A stretch of DNA of 64,000 bases from UKL13-3 sp943369665 (GCA_943369665.1 CALRNX020000001.1:558001-622000), one strand, 5' to 3'. Shown: positions 51,040 to 60,025, counted from the stretch's first letter. Program-made: numbers and translations. Notes: generated by a model not told the origin, from the letters alone.

Positions 51040-51423
51040 ATGTTATCGGGGATTCACCATATCGCGATCATTTGTTCCAACTACGAAGCGTCAAAGCACT
51101 TTTACACAAACATTTTGGGACTTCAGGTTATCAGAGAAACCTATCGTGCCGAAAGAGCTTCGTACAAATTGGATCTATCTTTAAATGGGCAATACATTGT
51201 TGAGTTGTTTTCATTTCCCAACCCACCCAAAAGGGTATCACGACCGGAAGCAACAGGTTTAAGGCATCTGGCATTTGCGGTAACAGATCTTGATCTTGTG
51301 ATTGAACATTTAACCAAACACCATATCCCATGCGAACCTGTTCGGATTGACGAGATCACCCACAAACGTTTTACCTTTACAGCCGATCCGGATGATCTGC
51401 CAATTGAGTTCTACGAAATATAG
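51040..51423 (+). CDS. VOC/glyoxalase family protein, YaeR-like
   Basis: A 127-residue VOC protein: SGIHHIAIICSNYEASKHFY, VELFSFPNPPKRVSRPEATG, LRHLAFAVTDLDLVIEHL and DLPIEFYEI. This pattern fits the YaeR/SMU1112-like subgroup. Metal ligands His (HHIAI), Glu (VELF), His (RHLAF) and Glu (IEFYE) are visible. Substrate unknown, possibly a ketoaldehyde adduct. Confidence 0.85.
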   Translation: MLSGIHHIAIICSNYEASKHFYTNILGLQVIRETYRAERASYKLDLSLNGQYIVELFSFPNPPKRVSRPEATGLRHLAFAVTDLDLVIEHLTKHHIPCEPVRIDEITHKRFTFTADPDDLPIEFYEI

Positions 51424-51462
51424 TATTCACAAATCATCTATTTAAACAGAACCCCAATATAC

Positions 51463-52251
51463 ATGCAGGTACCTCCTTCTCCTTACACAACGTGTTTTAC
51501 ACCATTGCATACAGATATTATTCTACCGGAACGTTTCACTCTTTTATTAACGAACCAACCGCACCCACTTTGTTTGCTGGCTGCCGAACAATTGCAACAA
51601 CATCTCTCCTCCCAACAGGAATGGAGCCATAACTTTGGTTTATCCGACAATGAAACAGGTCCGGTTATCGGAAAGATGTTTGGTGTATTGGTGGTGCAAA
51701 CACCCCAACAGGAACTTGGTTATTTATCGGCATTTTCGGGGAAACTGGCAGGAGCAAACCATCACTCAAAATTCGTCCCTCCTGTTTTTGACTCCCTCGT
51801 GGATGGCGATTTTTTGCAACAGGGAATGCAGGCGCTTGCACTTATGAGTAATAAAATCGAAACACTCAAAGACAACAAAGATGAAGAATCGATAACCGAA
51901 TGCTCTCAACTGAAAGGTGCACGAAAAAAGTATTCGGTAAACCTGCAACAAAAACTATTTGACCATTATTTCTTTTTAAACCAGGCAGGTGAAACAAAAA
52001 ATGTAAGTGAGCTGTTTCCGAAAACAACTCATAAAAATCCTCCGAGTGCAGCAGGAGAATGTGCCACTCCCAAACTATTGCAATATGCTTTCCAACATCA
52101 ACTGAAACCCCTTGCGCTTGCAGAGTTTTGGTGGGGCCAATCACCCAAGTCGGCATATTGGAAACACAAAGAATACTATCCTTGTTGTAGCGAAAAATGC
52201 GAACCCATTTTAAAACACATGCTGGCAGGTATTGAATATGAAAAAGTATAA
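51463..52251 (+). CDS. N-terminal domain of an RluA-type pseudouridine synthase, catalytic half missing
   Basis: A 262-residue protein. FWWGQSPKSAYWKHKEYYPC, then CSEKCEPILKHMLAGI, match the end of the N-terminal domain found in front of the RluA catalytic domain in long Bacteroidota pseudouridine synthases. The protein ends 8 residues later at a clean TAA; the pseudouridine synthase domain with the RLD motif does not follow: a DUF1801 gene does. It may be a truncated gene or an independent regulatory fragment. The region about 100-160 includes a helical segment that may bind RNA. Confidence 0.65.
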   Translation: MQVPPSPYTTCFTPLHTDIILPERFTLLLTNQPHPLCLLAAEQLQQHLSSQQEWSHNFGLSDNETGPVIGKMFGVLVVQTPQQELGYLSAFSGKLAGANHHSKFVPPVFDSLVDGDFLQQGMQALALMSNKIETLKDNKDEESITECSQLKGARKKYSVNLQQKLFDHYFFLNQAGETKNVSELFPKTTHKNPPSAAGECATPKLLQYAFQHQLKPLALAEFWWGQSPKSAYWKHKEYYPCCSEKCEPILKHMLAGIEYEKV

Positions 52252-52286
52252 TATACATTTGAGTTCATTTCATCCACATTCGGTTT

Positions 52287-52697
52287 ATGGCAAAAGATAG
52301 TAACGACCCTCAAAGTGTAACAGCATTTATCCAACAACTCGACCCTGAGTTTGCCAAATTGGTTGAAGCGGTGCGAAAATTGATTTTAAACACGGACCCA
52401 GTTATTGGAGAACAGATCAAATGGAATGCGCCCAGCTTTTTTTACCAGGGACCGATGAAGGCTTTTAATGCCAAAGAATACAAACGGGATATCGTGGTTA
52501 TGAACCTCCGAAAGAACAATGTGCTGTTAATATTTCCGACAGGATCAACCATCAATGACGCAACAGGAATACTCGAAGGAACATATGCAGATGGAAGACG
52601 GATGGTAACATTTACCAATCTTGCCGAAGTGAAAAACAAAGGAGCACAGCTACAACAGGTCATCCGGCTTTGGTTAAGCCAGGTGGAAACCGAATAA
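52287..52697 (+). CDS. DUF1801 domain protein
   Basis: A 136-residue DUF1801/YdhG-like protein: FAKLVEAVRKLILNTDPVIG, EQIKWNAPSFFYQGPMKAFN, VVMNLRKNNVLLIFPTGS and MVTFTNLAEVKNKGAQLQQV. Second DUF1801-type fold in the window. Function unknown; it stands 36 bp after the truncated RluA-type gene. Confidence 0.8.
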   Translation: MAKDSNDPQSVTAFIQQLDPEFAKLVEAVRKLILNTDPVIGEQIKWNAPSFFYQGPMKAFNAKEYKRDIVVMNLRKNNVLLIFPTGSTINDATGILEGTYADGRRMVTFTNLAEVKNKGAQLQQVIRLWLSQVETE

Positions 52698-52767
52698 CTT
52701 TTCCAATTGATATAATTCAATACCTTCGTGTACCTATTGTTTCTTGCATTTAAGACAACAAATAAAA

Positions 52768-53223
52768 ATGATAGATACTTATCCAAATCCTTGGGACTTT
52801 CACAATGCTGACAAAACACTTGTTTCAGCAAATAACCTTCATAAGTTAGTTTATTACCACTTAAAAGAAATTGCAATGGGCGCACCAATCGGAGGTCAGT
52901 GCTTTTTAGAAACTGCGGATAAGAAAAAAATAAAAATACACGAGTGGAGTGGTGGACCACCAGCTTGGGAAAAAAGTGGACTGTTGTTTGCAATACCAAT
53001 TTGGACTCAGAATTTTCCAAAAGGAACTGTTCAACAAATTGGCATTGTAGATATAAAGAAAATGGAACTTAAGATATTTGCAAAAAAATTTAGCGCTCTT
53101 GACATTCGTTCCTTTGACAAAAAACTTATATACGGTTATGACAGCCCAATTCATAAGAAAACATTGGTAACTTTTGATATCGAAACAGAGAAAATCGACA
53201 CCGTAATTAAACTGACACAATAA
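52768..53223 (+). CDS. Hypothetical protein
   Basis: A 151-residue protein from ATG 52768. WDFHNADKTLVSANNLHKLV, GGPPAWEKSGLLFAIPIWTQ and TVQQIGIVDIKKMELKIFAK suggest a beta-propeller-like or alpha/beta fold. No family is recognised. More AT-rich than neighbours, possibly acquired. Confidence 0.5.
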   Translation: MIDTYPNPWDFHNADKTLVSANNLHKLVYYHLKEIAMGAPIGGQCFLETADKKKIKIHEWSGGPPAWEKSGLLFAIPIWTQNFPKGTVQQIGIVDIKKMELKIFAKKFSALDIRSFDKKLIYGYDSPIHKKTLVTFDIETEKIDTVIKLTQ

Positions 53224-53246
53224 AATACAGAGCTAACATTTACAAC

Positions 53247-53942
53247 ATGACACAACTATTATTACTTCACGGAGCTATTGGATCAAAGGCTCAATTTGAT
53301 ACCATCACTCCTATCCTTCAACAAAAAGGTTTCGCTGCCGAAGCCATCAATTTTTCGGGACATGGAGGTTTTTCATTGCCGGTGAATGGTTATAATTTTA
53401 ATGTGTTTGCCAATGATATTTTACGTTATGCCGATGAACAGAAAATTGACAAGCTCAATATTTTTGGTTACAGCATGGGCGGATACGCGGCCCTGTATTT
53501 TGCAAAACTGCATCCCGACAGGATTGGAAAAATCGCTACCCTGAATGTAAAGTTCAACTGGGATCCCTTGAGCACGCAAAAAGAAATTGCCATGCTCAAC
53601 GCAGATAAAATGCTGGAGAAGGTTCCATCGTTTGCCGACAAATTAATGCTGCAACACGGGCTTAATTTTTGGAAGCAGGTACTCAAAGGAACAGCCGATA
53701 TGATGGAACAGCTGGGCAAAGACTTTATCCTGACAAAAGAAGATTTCGACAACATAACATGCGAGGTGTTATTGGGTGTTGGAGATAAAGATACCACAAC
53801 AAGCATTGAAGAAACACTCTCTGTTCACCGACAACTGCCGCAATCGCAATTATGGGTATTGCCAAATACGATGCATCCTTTCGACAAAGTGAATACTGAA
53901 CTGCTCAGCCTCGAATTGGGCAGGTTTTTTAATGTAAAATAA
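53247..53942 (+). CDS. Alpha/beta hydrolase
   Basis: A 231-residue cytosolic hydrolase: oxyanion motif LLLHGAIGSKAQFDT, nucleophile elbow IFGYSMGGYAALYF (Ser about 75), acid loop VLLGVGDKDTTTSIEET and catalytic His near MHPFDKVN. Substrate unknown. Twenty-three bp after the preceding hypothetical gene. Confidence 0.9.
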   Translation: MTQLLLLHGAIGSKAQFDTITPILQQKGFAAEAINFSGHGGFSLPVNGYNFNVFANDILRYADEQKIDKLNIFGYSMGGYAALYFAKLHPDRIGKIATLNVKFNWDPLSTQKEIAMLNADKMLEKVPSFADKLMLQHGLNFWKQVLKGTADMMEQLGKDFILTKEDFDNITCEVLLGVGDKDTTTSIEETLSVHRQLPQSQLWVLPNTMHPFDKVNTELLSLELGRFFNVK

Positions 53943-53951
53943 ATTGGAAGC

Positions 53952-54497
53952 CTATTTTTTAGGCAATAGTTTTGAGTCAACCGTAACAGATATCTCTTCT
54001 GCAATTTGTTTAACAACCAATGAAGGAATCTCAATTTTATGGTCGGCCACTTTTACTTTAAACTCCGACTTCAGGATCACAGCTCCATCTTTTACCAAAA
54101 TGGTTCCATGAATGGTGCGGGGTAATTCCACTCCATGAATATTTAACTTGCCCGTAACCGATACTTTGTATTCTCCGTCTTTTGTCAGATCAACAGCCTC
54201 ATTTATTTTCCCTTTAAATGTACTTTTAGGATACTTTTCGCTCTCCATGTACTTTTCGTTAAAATGCTCCTGCATCAGTTTATTGGTAAAGTCAAACGAT
54301 TCGTTGTCGACACTGAACGCCATCTCACGGGTGGCTATATTTAATACGCTCAACGTTTTTTGCGACTTGGCCTCAATATTTTCAACGGGTGTTTGTGAAA
54401 AAAAACTGATCCCTCCAGAAGAAGTGGAAACTAACTGTGCACGTGTAAGGGTGATATGTGCAACAATGGTAAAAATGGTAAACAATAGTTTTTTCAT
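53952..54497 (-). CDS. YceI family periplasmic protein
   Basis: A 181-residue exported protein (MKKLLFTIFTIVAHITLTRA, signal peptide) with the lipocalin-like YceI beta-barrel: SGGISFFSQTPVENIEAKS, EKYPKSTFKGKINEAVDL, GKLNIHGVELPRTIHGTIL. YceI proteins bind polyisoprenoids such as quinone precursors. Last gene of the minus-strand electron-transfer operon. Confidence 0.9.
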   Translation of the reverse strand: MKKLLFTIFTIVAHITLTRAQLVSTSSGGISFFSQTPVENIEAKSQKTLSVLNIATREMAFSVDNESFDFTNKLMQEHFNEKYMESEKYPKSTFKGKINEAVDLTKDGEYKVSVTGKLNIHGVELPRTIHGTILVKDGAVILKSEFKVKVADHKIEIPSLVVKQIAEEISVTVDSKLLPKK

Positions 54498-54510
54498 AGC
54501 GGTATTTTAG

Positions 54511-55407
54511 TTAATCGTGGTCAAAAGAAAAAGTACGTGAAATATTAAATCCAAAACGAAGTTCGCTAAAAGTTACTGGATTATCGTTGTGCCCGATAAA
54601 TTGTTGCTCGATCAATCCGGTACTATTGGTAAAATGCAATTGAAACACGTGACCACCTGTTTCAATATCCACGCCAAAAGCAACAGCATCATAATAGGTA
54701 GGATCACCATTAGCTTGTTTCGGTTGATCACGTCCGTTGAGGCGTGGAATATACTCTATATTAAAACGAATGCTACGTGACATTTTAAAAGAGCCTCCAA
54801 TTCCCAATGCAAAAATATCATTAGGCGTTTCTTTATCGGGAACCAGGTTATAATGAACCATTGATGGCACCAAGGCCAACGAAACATACTCATTAAACTT
54901 GCGGGTAAAGATCACTTGGCCACAATAAGATAATCGCGAACTGAATTTGTTATCGCGAGTCGGATCTTCCCATTCCAAGGTACTGATTGCAGCACTTCCA
55001 AACAAACCAACACTAAAAGGTCTTCCATTTTTTTCTTGTTGCAGCAATTTGTATTTTAACGAGCCATCATATGTTTTACCAACTGTATTACGCCCCACAC
55101 CGATCATCAGGCGGTCGGTTATACCATAATCAAAACCCAAGCGTAAAACCGCACCATCCAATCCAAACAGATCATAGGCTCCATTTTCGATCGGGCCAAA
55201 CCTGTGTTGAATTCTAAAATCCATATGTTTGGCTTTCATCGTTTCGTTGCTTTGTAAATTCACCACACGGGTGGATTTAAATGTAGCATACACTGGCGAT
55301 GGCTTTGGTTTTTCTTCACTCTGCAACGAATTGAGCAAATCATCCTGCGCCCACAAAATTGGTGCTGATACAAACAGGGAAAATATCGTTAATAGTATTC
55401 TTTTCAT
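54511..55407 (-). CDS. DUF5777 outer-membrane beta-barrel protein
   Basis: A 298-residue exported protein (RILLTIFSLFVSAPILWAQ, signal peptide) with many amphipathic strands (YDLFGLDGAVLRLGFDYGI, LMIGVGRNTVGKTYDGSLKY, RFNIEYIPRLNGRDQPKQAN, ELRFGFNISRTFSFDHD). Matches the DUF5777 family that accompanies YceI and c-type cytochrome genes in Bacteroidota. A barrel with a terminal aromatic strand is inferred. Confidence 0.8.
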   Translation of the reverse strand: MKRILLTIFSLFVSAPILWAQDDLLNSLQSEEKPKPSPVYATFKSTRVVNLQSNETMKAKHMDFRIQHRFGPIENGAYDLFGLDGAVLRLGFDYGITDRLMIGVGRNTVGKTYDGSLKYKLLQQEKNGRPFSVGLFGSAAISTLEWEDPTRDNKFSSRLSYCGQVIFTRKFNEYVSLALVPSMVHYNLVPDKETPNDIFALGIGGSFKMSRSIRFNIEYIPRLNGRDQPKQANGDPTYYDAVAFGVDIETGGHVFQLHFTNSTGLIEQQFIGHNDNPVTFSELRFGFNISRTFSFDHD

Positions 55408-55515
55408 GTTAATATTGAATAAGTCTATAGTTGAGTAATCTATAGGTCACCGTAATCTTTAATCTTTTCAAAAGGCAATTTGTATCCCGAATTTTTGAGA
55501 CAACAATCGCCACAC

Positions 55516-55881
55516 TTAGTTATTAGGAGCGCCATCATTGATCCATTTTGCAAGTGCATCCCTATTCGCCTTGCTCATGGCCCCCGAAGAAGGCATCCAT
55601 GTAGGGCTACCATCAACAGCACGTGCTTTTACACTATTTTTATTGGCAGATACACCTTGGTATGTTGTTAAGTTTGGCGGTTGTCCATTGCTGGCATGGC
55701 AACCGGGAGTTGTGCAATTGGTGGCCATCATCGGGGCAATGGTAGCCGAATATGAAACAACAGTCGTATCGTTTACTGTTTGTTTGGAGTTTGGGTATAA
55801 CTCTTCCTCATTGTCGTAATAACAACTACTAAGGCCCAGTACTACTCCAAATGACAAGAGGTAAATATATTTTTTCATCAT
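55516..55881 (-). CDS. Exported heme-binding lipoprotein with CX4CH motif
   Basis: A 121-residue lipoprotein (YLLSFGVVLGLSSC). ATNCTTPGCHASNG carries C-TTPG-CH, a CX4CH variant of the heme c motif, and GAMSKANRDALAKWINDGAP resembles the C-terminal helix of the planctomycete-type cytochrome C domain. Likely an electron carrier or an inactive relative. Two ATGs in a row at the start. Located 55 bp after the previous cytochrome gene. Confidence 0.75.
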   Translation of the reverse strand: MMKKYIYLLSFGVVLGLSSCYYDNEEELYPNSKQTVNDTTVVSYSATIAPMMATNCTTPGCHASNGQPPNLTTYQGVSANKNSVKARAVDGSPTWMPSSGAMSKANRDALAKWINDGAPNN

Positions 55882-55936
55882 ACTATTATGCTACAATTAT
55901 AGTGCAGTTTATTTAAGGTTTTAAACTGACACCTTA

Positions 55937-56422
55937 TTAATTAATGGTGATCACACCCTCTGTAACACCATGACAGCTATTGCACGCACCTTGTACGGTT
56001 TGTGTTGTCATAGCCTTTATATTGCCATTATTAGCAATAACCACCGGGTAAAAACCACCCTTAAAATTAATAATTTTTTGGGTGAAAAAATTTCCTGAAC
56101 CATCTATTTTGAGTTCATACACCTTTTCACCGGTCCTGTTGGGTTTGGTCCACAATTCAACTGAGCCACCCGAACGAGCCGGAGCGGAGGCGTTATCGTA
56201 AGCCGTTCCTGCAATATACCACCACTTTTCATGCGCCTCATTCTTCGCATCGTGGTGACAACTCATACAATTCTTTCCTGCGTTGTGGCTATCTCCATTC
56301 ACCGTACTTTCAATTGCATTTTTCATGATTTCGTCATAATGCGAACACGATTGCACCATGAGTACCAGCAATACCATTGATAGTGCCGCTGTAACTATTT
56401 TTTCAGTTGTTAAGTGCGCCAT
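55937..56422 (-). CDS. Exported multiheme-type lipoprotein
   Basis: A 161-residue lipoprotein (SMVLLVLMVQSC). Two CxxCH motifs, GKNCMSCHHDAKNE and GACNSCHGVTEG, flank a beta region (VELWTKPNRTGEKVYELKID). It probably binds two heme groups and transfers electrons in the periplasm or at the outer membrane. The start overlaps the preceding gene by 20 bp. Confidence 0.8.
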   Translation of the reverse strand: MAHLTTEKIVTAALSMVLLVLMVQSCSHYDEIMKNAIESTVNGDSHNAGKNCMSCHHDAKNEAHEKWWYIAGTAYDNASAPARSGGSVELWTKPNRTGEKVYELKIDGSGNFFTQKIINFKGGFYPVVIANNGNIKAMTTQTVQGACNSCHGVTEGVITIN

Positions 56423-57158
56423 TATTTACCCAGTTTTTAATTAAATTGATGCAATTGATGTTTAACTGACTCGTGTTTTTAGGCATGGCAGAACAACCGG
56501 CTCCGTGCTCAATCGAACAGATTAATTTTCCGGTTAAAGCGTTGCTTTTAATATTATCATAACCATTCAGGTTAATACCTCCACTAGCCAGATTATCATT
56601 ATGGCATCCTGCACAATTGGTGGTAATAATCGGATTAACACCAGTGGCAAATGTTGGATTATTCGGATCACAGCCATCTATGCAGATCCTGTTTTTTGCA
56701 CCTTCATTTATCCATTTCACAAGCAGCGCTTTTTGATTGGCGGTGAGCAATGGGATCGGGCTTTGTGGCATCGAATTATTATTAATTTCCTTCATGATCT
56801 TTCCACTGGAAGGTTTACCTGCAACAATGCCTTGCATGATGCCAGAATAAGAAGTAAAATTATATCCATCTGCCTGTGTAATGGCATCGTGACAACCACT
56901 CATGGCACAACTTGAGTTAAACAAGGGTTGTATCTGGGTATTAAAACAAACCGAGTCGTTTACAGGCTGTGTAGTAGCTGTTGTCGCAGTTGTACTTGTG
57001 GTTGCTGTTGTACTCGTTGTTGCGGTTGTAGTTGTAGTTGTAGTTGTAGTTGTAGTTGTAGTTGGCGTAACTACTTCTGAAGGCTCATGTTTGCAGGCAA
57101 ACATAAATTGCAATGTACACAAAACAGCCCCTAAATATATATTCTTAATTTTCATCAT
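56403..57158 (-). CDS. Cytochrome c-like lipoprotein with Thr/Ala repeat linker
   Basis: A 251-residue lipoprotein (TLQFMFACKHEP). A low-complexity Thr/Ala/Ser linker of about 35 residues (TTTTTTATTSTTATT type) is coded by a hexanucleotide repeat. Two similar domains follow: SSCAMSGCHDAITQADGYNF (CX4CH) and TNCAGCHNDNLASGGINLNG (CxxCH), each ending in a helix (LVKWINEGAKNR; LIKNWVNNGALNN). Likely surface or periplasmic electron carrier. Starts 4 bp inside the previous gene's stop. Confidence 0.8.
   Translation of the reverse strand: MMKIKNIYLGAVLCTLQFMFACKHEPSEVVTPTTTTTTTTTTTTTATTSTTATTSTTATTATTQPVNDSVCFNTQIQPLFNSSCAMSGCHDAITQADGYNFTSYSGIMQGIVAGKPSSGKIMKEINNNSMPQSPIPLLTANQKALLVKWINEGAKNRICIDGCDPNNPTFATGVNPIITTNCAGCHNDNLASGGINLNGYDNIKSNALTGKLICSIEHGAGCSAMPKNTSQLNINCINLIKNWVNNGALNN
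57027..57064. repeat. Hexanucleotide microsatellite in the cytochrome lipoprotein gene
   Basis: About six consecutive copies of GTAGTT (TTGTAG) lie at 57027-57064, with degenerate copies continuing to 56970. On the coding strand they encode Thr runs. Six-base units keep the frame, so copy number may vary without loss of function. Confidence 0.85.
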
Positions 57159-58405
57159 TTTACTTCAACTATTAACTCCTTGTCAATTTTTACAATACCA
57201 TTTGGACCCAGTGCTGTGATCTTACCCAAGATAAATCGATCCTTAGATTTGGCATGATTAAACAGTCTTCTCATTTCTTTGGTGATTACCGCACCTTTGC
57301 CTTTAAGTTCTATACTTTGTCCATCCAATTTCTTATACGTAAGTGTGTATTCTAACGGTGTGAATTTGACTCCATCAAAAGCAAAATTGTATAAATTAAG
57401 AAATACAAACTCAGCAGCTCTAATAACACCAGGACTATAAACGCCACTTTTATCAATACTTCCAAGCATAATAGATGGCTCGGGAATCGGTCGAATGCGA
57501 AAATGGTGCTTTCCTTTCAAGTTAAGACTATCATGGTCAGTTTTAATATACACCAATATTTCAAGCTCTCTTTCTTTATTGTAAGCAGAATCGAATGTCA
57601 AATTGAACGAGCCATTCTTACTTCCTTTTAATATTTTCCCACAGGAAGGTCTTACTACTAACTCTGAAGTGCTCCCTGGAATAGCTATTGTTATTGGATT
57701 GGTTAGCCCCGTGTAAACAACATTCATTCTGTCTAATGACATAACAGATTCATTTTTATTTAATGGCCCTTCCCTTAAATAGTTAGTTGTCGAATCCAGT
57801 TTGAGGTATTTATTATCTAAAGCCGCTTTATTAAAGTAGACATCAATTTCGTTTGAAGAAAAATCGACATATTCATTTTCGTAATAAAGCGTATAACGAA
57901 GTTTGGTCTTATAATTCCCCTTAAAAACTGGTACATTAAAACCCCAATACTCTTTTGAATCAAGTATTACTTTATAATCGTCAGTTCGGCAGAAGAACAT
58001 CATTTCATATTTAGTTTCTTCAACTTGCTCCCATTTACCATCAATTAAAACTTCAGGAAGAATATCTATGTTACCGAACGCCATAGAACTATCTGTATTA
58101 TTTATGACCAACAATTTATGGTAACAAGCATTATTCTTATCTTTTACAACCCTGTTTGTATCTAACTTCAAATAAAATCCGGTTCCTAAAAACGTTTTAT
58201 CAATTGGCTTGGGGGGATTTTCACACGTTGTTTCGTAAGGAGATTTTTTTGGATTATTCTTTCGTGTTGATGCAACAATATTTAGGTCTAATTTTCCATC
58301 GTAAAACAAACTGTCATTCTTGTTTGAAACTTTCTTCACTCCTTGGGCAAAAGAATTAACCCCACAAATGATTAGAGTTATTAAAACGTAAACTATATTT
58401 TTCAT
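57155..58405 (-). CDS. Exported protein with GldM C-terminal-like domain
   Basis: A 416-residue exported protein from ATG 58405 (MKNIVYVLITLIICGVNSFA, signal peptide). Residues about 20-215 hold a beta domain (IDKTFLGTGFYLKLDTNR, KYEMMFFCRTDDYKVIL). Residues about 220-416 resemble the C-terminal domains of GldM: MNVVYTGLTNPITIAIPGST, HHFRIRPIPEPSIMLGS, and RRLFNHAKSKDRFILGKITA. GldM is the rotary motor partner of T9SS; this protein lacks its N-terminal transmembrane helix, so it is an orphan domain protein. It overlaps the cytochrome gene by 4 bp. Confidence 0.7.
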   Translation of the reverse strand: MKNIVYVLITLIICGVNSFAQGVKKVSNKNDSLFYDGKLDLNIVASTRKNNPKKSPYETTCENPPKPIDKTFLGTGFYLKLDTNRVVKDKNNACYHKLLVINNTDSSMAFGNIDILPEVLIDGKWEQVEETKYEMMFFCRTDDYKVILDSKEYWGFNVPVFKGNYKTKLRYTLYYENEYVDFSSNEIDVYFNKAALDNKYLKLDSTTNYLREGPLNKNESVMSLDRMNVVYTGLTNPITIAIPGSTSELVVRPSCGKILKGSKNGSFNLTFDSAYNKERELEILVYIKTDHDSLNLKGKHHFRIRPIPEPSIMLGSIDKSGVYSPGVIRAAEFVFLNLYNFAFDGVKFTPLEYTLTYKKLDGQSIELKGKGAVITKEMRRLFNHAKSKDRFILGKITALGPNGIVKIDKELIVEVK

Positions 58406-58472
58406 ACGTTTAACTAGTGAGTTCTTATTGTAAAACATTCCTCATTTTTGTCATTCCTCATTCCGCATTTTC

Positions 58473-59201
58473 TTAAAATTCAGATGCTCTCATAAACTCC
58501 AACAATTCGGCATTCCCCGAACTGCGGATCTCTTCCTTTTTACCTTCCCACCATTTTTTGCCTTTAAAGATAAAGGCAATATTATCGCCCATATCAAACA
58601 AACTTTTCATATCGTGGGTATTGATAATGGTAGTGATATCATACTCTTCGGTAATTTCCATGATCAACGAATCGATCACACGGGAAGTTATCGGATCAAG
58701 ACCCGAGTTGGGTTCATCACAAAACAAATATTTCGGATTAAGTGCAATGGCCCTTGCAATACCAACACGTTTTTTCATTCCCCCACTAATGGATGATGGA
58801 AATAACTTATTTACGTTTTCGAGGTTCACACGCTTCAAACAAAAGTTCACCCTATCCAATACTTCGGCATTGGTCATTCTGGTAAACATTCGTAAAGGGA
58901 AAGCAATATTATTTTCCACATTCAATGAATCAAACAAGGCTGTTCCCTGAAACAACATACCGATTTCCTGCCTGATGATTTTTTTATCGTTGTAACTCAT
59001 GGCAACAAAATCGCGGTTATCGTAGGTGATCTCTCCCTTGTCAACCTCTTCCAACCCCACCATTGTTTTCATCAATACACTTTTTCCACTCCCACTCGCT
59101 CCGATCACAAAATTGCATTTGCCTTTGTAAAACTTAGCCGATATATCCTGCAATACATGCTTATCGCCAAACGATTTATAAATATTCTTAATCTCTATCA
59201 T
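58473..59201 (-). CDS. MlaF-type ABC transporter ATP-binding protein
   Basis: A 242-residue ATPase: Walker A GASGSGKS, signature SGGMKKRVGIARAIALNP, Walker B LFCDEPNSGLDP and H-loop NTHDMK. GMKKRV is specific to Mla/YrbF-type ABC proteins. With the permease next to it, this would move lipids between membranes. Four-base gap to the permease gene. Confidence 0.92.
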   Translation of the reverse strand: MIEIKNIYKSFGDKHVLQDISAKFYKGKCNFVIGASGSGKSVLMKTMVGLEEVDKGEITYDNRDFVAMSYNDKKIIRQEIGMLFQGTALFDSLNVENNIAFPLRMFTRMTNAEVLDRVNFCLKRVNLENVNKLFPSSISGGMKKRVGIARAIALNPKYLFCDEPNSGLDPITSRVIDSLIMEITEEYDITTIINTHDMKSLFDMGDNIAFIFKGKKWWEGKKEEIRSSGNAELLEFMRASEF

Positions 59202-59205
59202 ATCC

Positions 59206-59949
59206 CTACACGCCTAATAATAACGATGAAATTAAATAGTCGCCAAAAATAATTCCCATACAACTATATACTACAGCTTTGGTACTCGATTGTCCTACTT
59301 CCAATGCACCACCTTCGGTTTTATAACCATGAAAAGAAGAAACGCTGGTGATGATAAATGCAAATGTTGTTGCTTTGATCATGGCGAACCAAACCGAAAA
59401 AGGAATAAAGTCGGAACGCAATCCGCGCACAAAAAAATCGATATTAATGATCCCGCTCATCTCGCCCGAAATAGCGCCACCAATAAGCGATAACCCCATA
59501 GCATATACAACCAAAACAGGTATGGTGAGCACACCTGCAACAATTTTGGGCAATACGATATAATTGCGTGAATTGACACCCATAATTTCCAACGCATCAA
59601 TTTGCTCCGATACTTTCATGGTTCCAATTTCGGATGCGATGGAAGATCCTACTTTACCAGCCAGTACCAACGAAGTAATGGTGGGCGAAAACTCCAGAAT
59701 ATTCGAATCGCGGACAATCCGACCAATTAAATAATCGGGCACAAAACCCGATATCAACTGATAGCCGATATGCACTGTAGAAACAGCTCCTGTAAACAAT
59801 GAAATTAGCGAAACAATGCCAAACGAACCCACTCCAATGGAATCCATTTCATGAAATGTTTGCTTTAAAAATACCTTAAACCGTTCGGGACGGGAGAACA
59901 AACTCCCCAGAAAAAGGATGTATTGACCTAAAAATTCAAAAAACTTCAT
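59206..59949 (-). CDS. MlaE-type ABC transporter permease
   Basis: A 247-residue permease with five or six helices. The MlaE signature is visible: GAVSTVHIGYQLISGFVPD, PTITSLVLAGKVGSSIASEI and GTMKVSEQIDALEIMGVNSR. It forms the inner-membrane part of a lipid transporter with the downstream MlaF; an MCE-domain partner is not in this window. First gene of the pair. Confidence 0.93.
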   Translation of the reverse strand: MKFFEFLGQYILFLGSLFSRPERFKVFLKQTFHEMDSIGVGSFGIVSLISLFTGAVSTVHIGYQLISGFVPDYLIGRIVRDSNILEFSPTITSLVLAGKVGSSIASEIGTMKVSEQIDALEIMGVNSRNYIVLPKIVAGVLTIPVLVVYAMGLSLIGGAISGEMSGIINIDFFVRGLRSDFIPFSVWFAMIKATTFAFIITSVSSFHGYKTEGGALEVGQSSTKAVVYSCMGIIFGDYLISSLLLGV

Positions 59950-60025
59950 ATCTGTTTAAAACCTTTTGCGAAAATGCATGTAAATATATGAATACGCATA
60001 AGTATTTTTGCCTTTTACAAAAAAG

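Noticed and set aside
57027..57064. Short direct repeats considered as a CRISPR array
   Set aside because: Units are six bases without spacers and lie in a coding frame that gives a Thr-rich linker.
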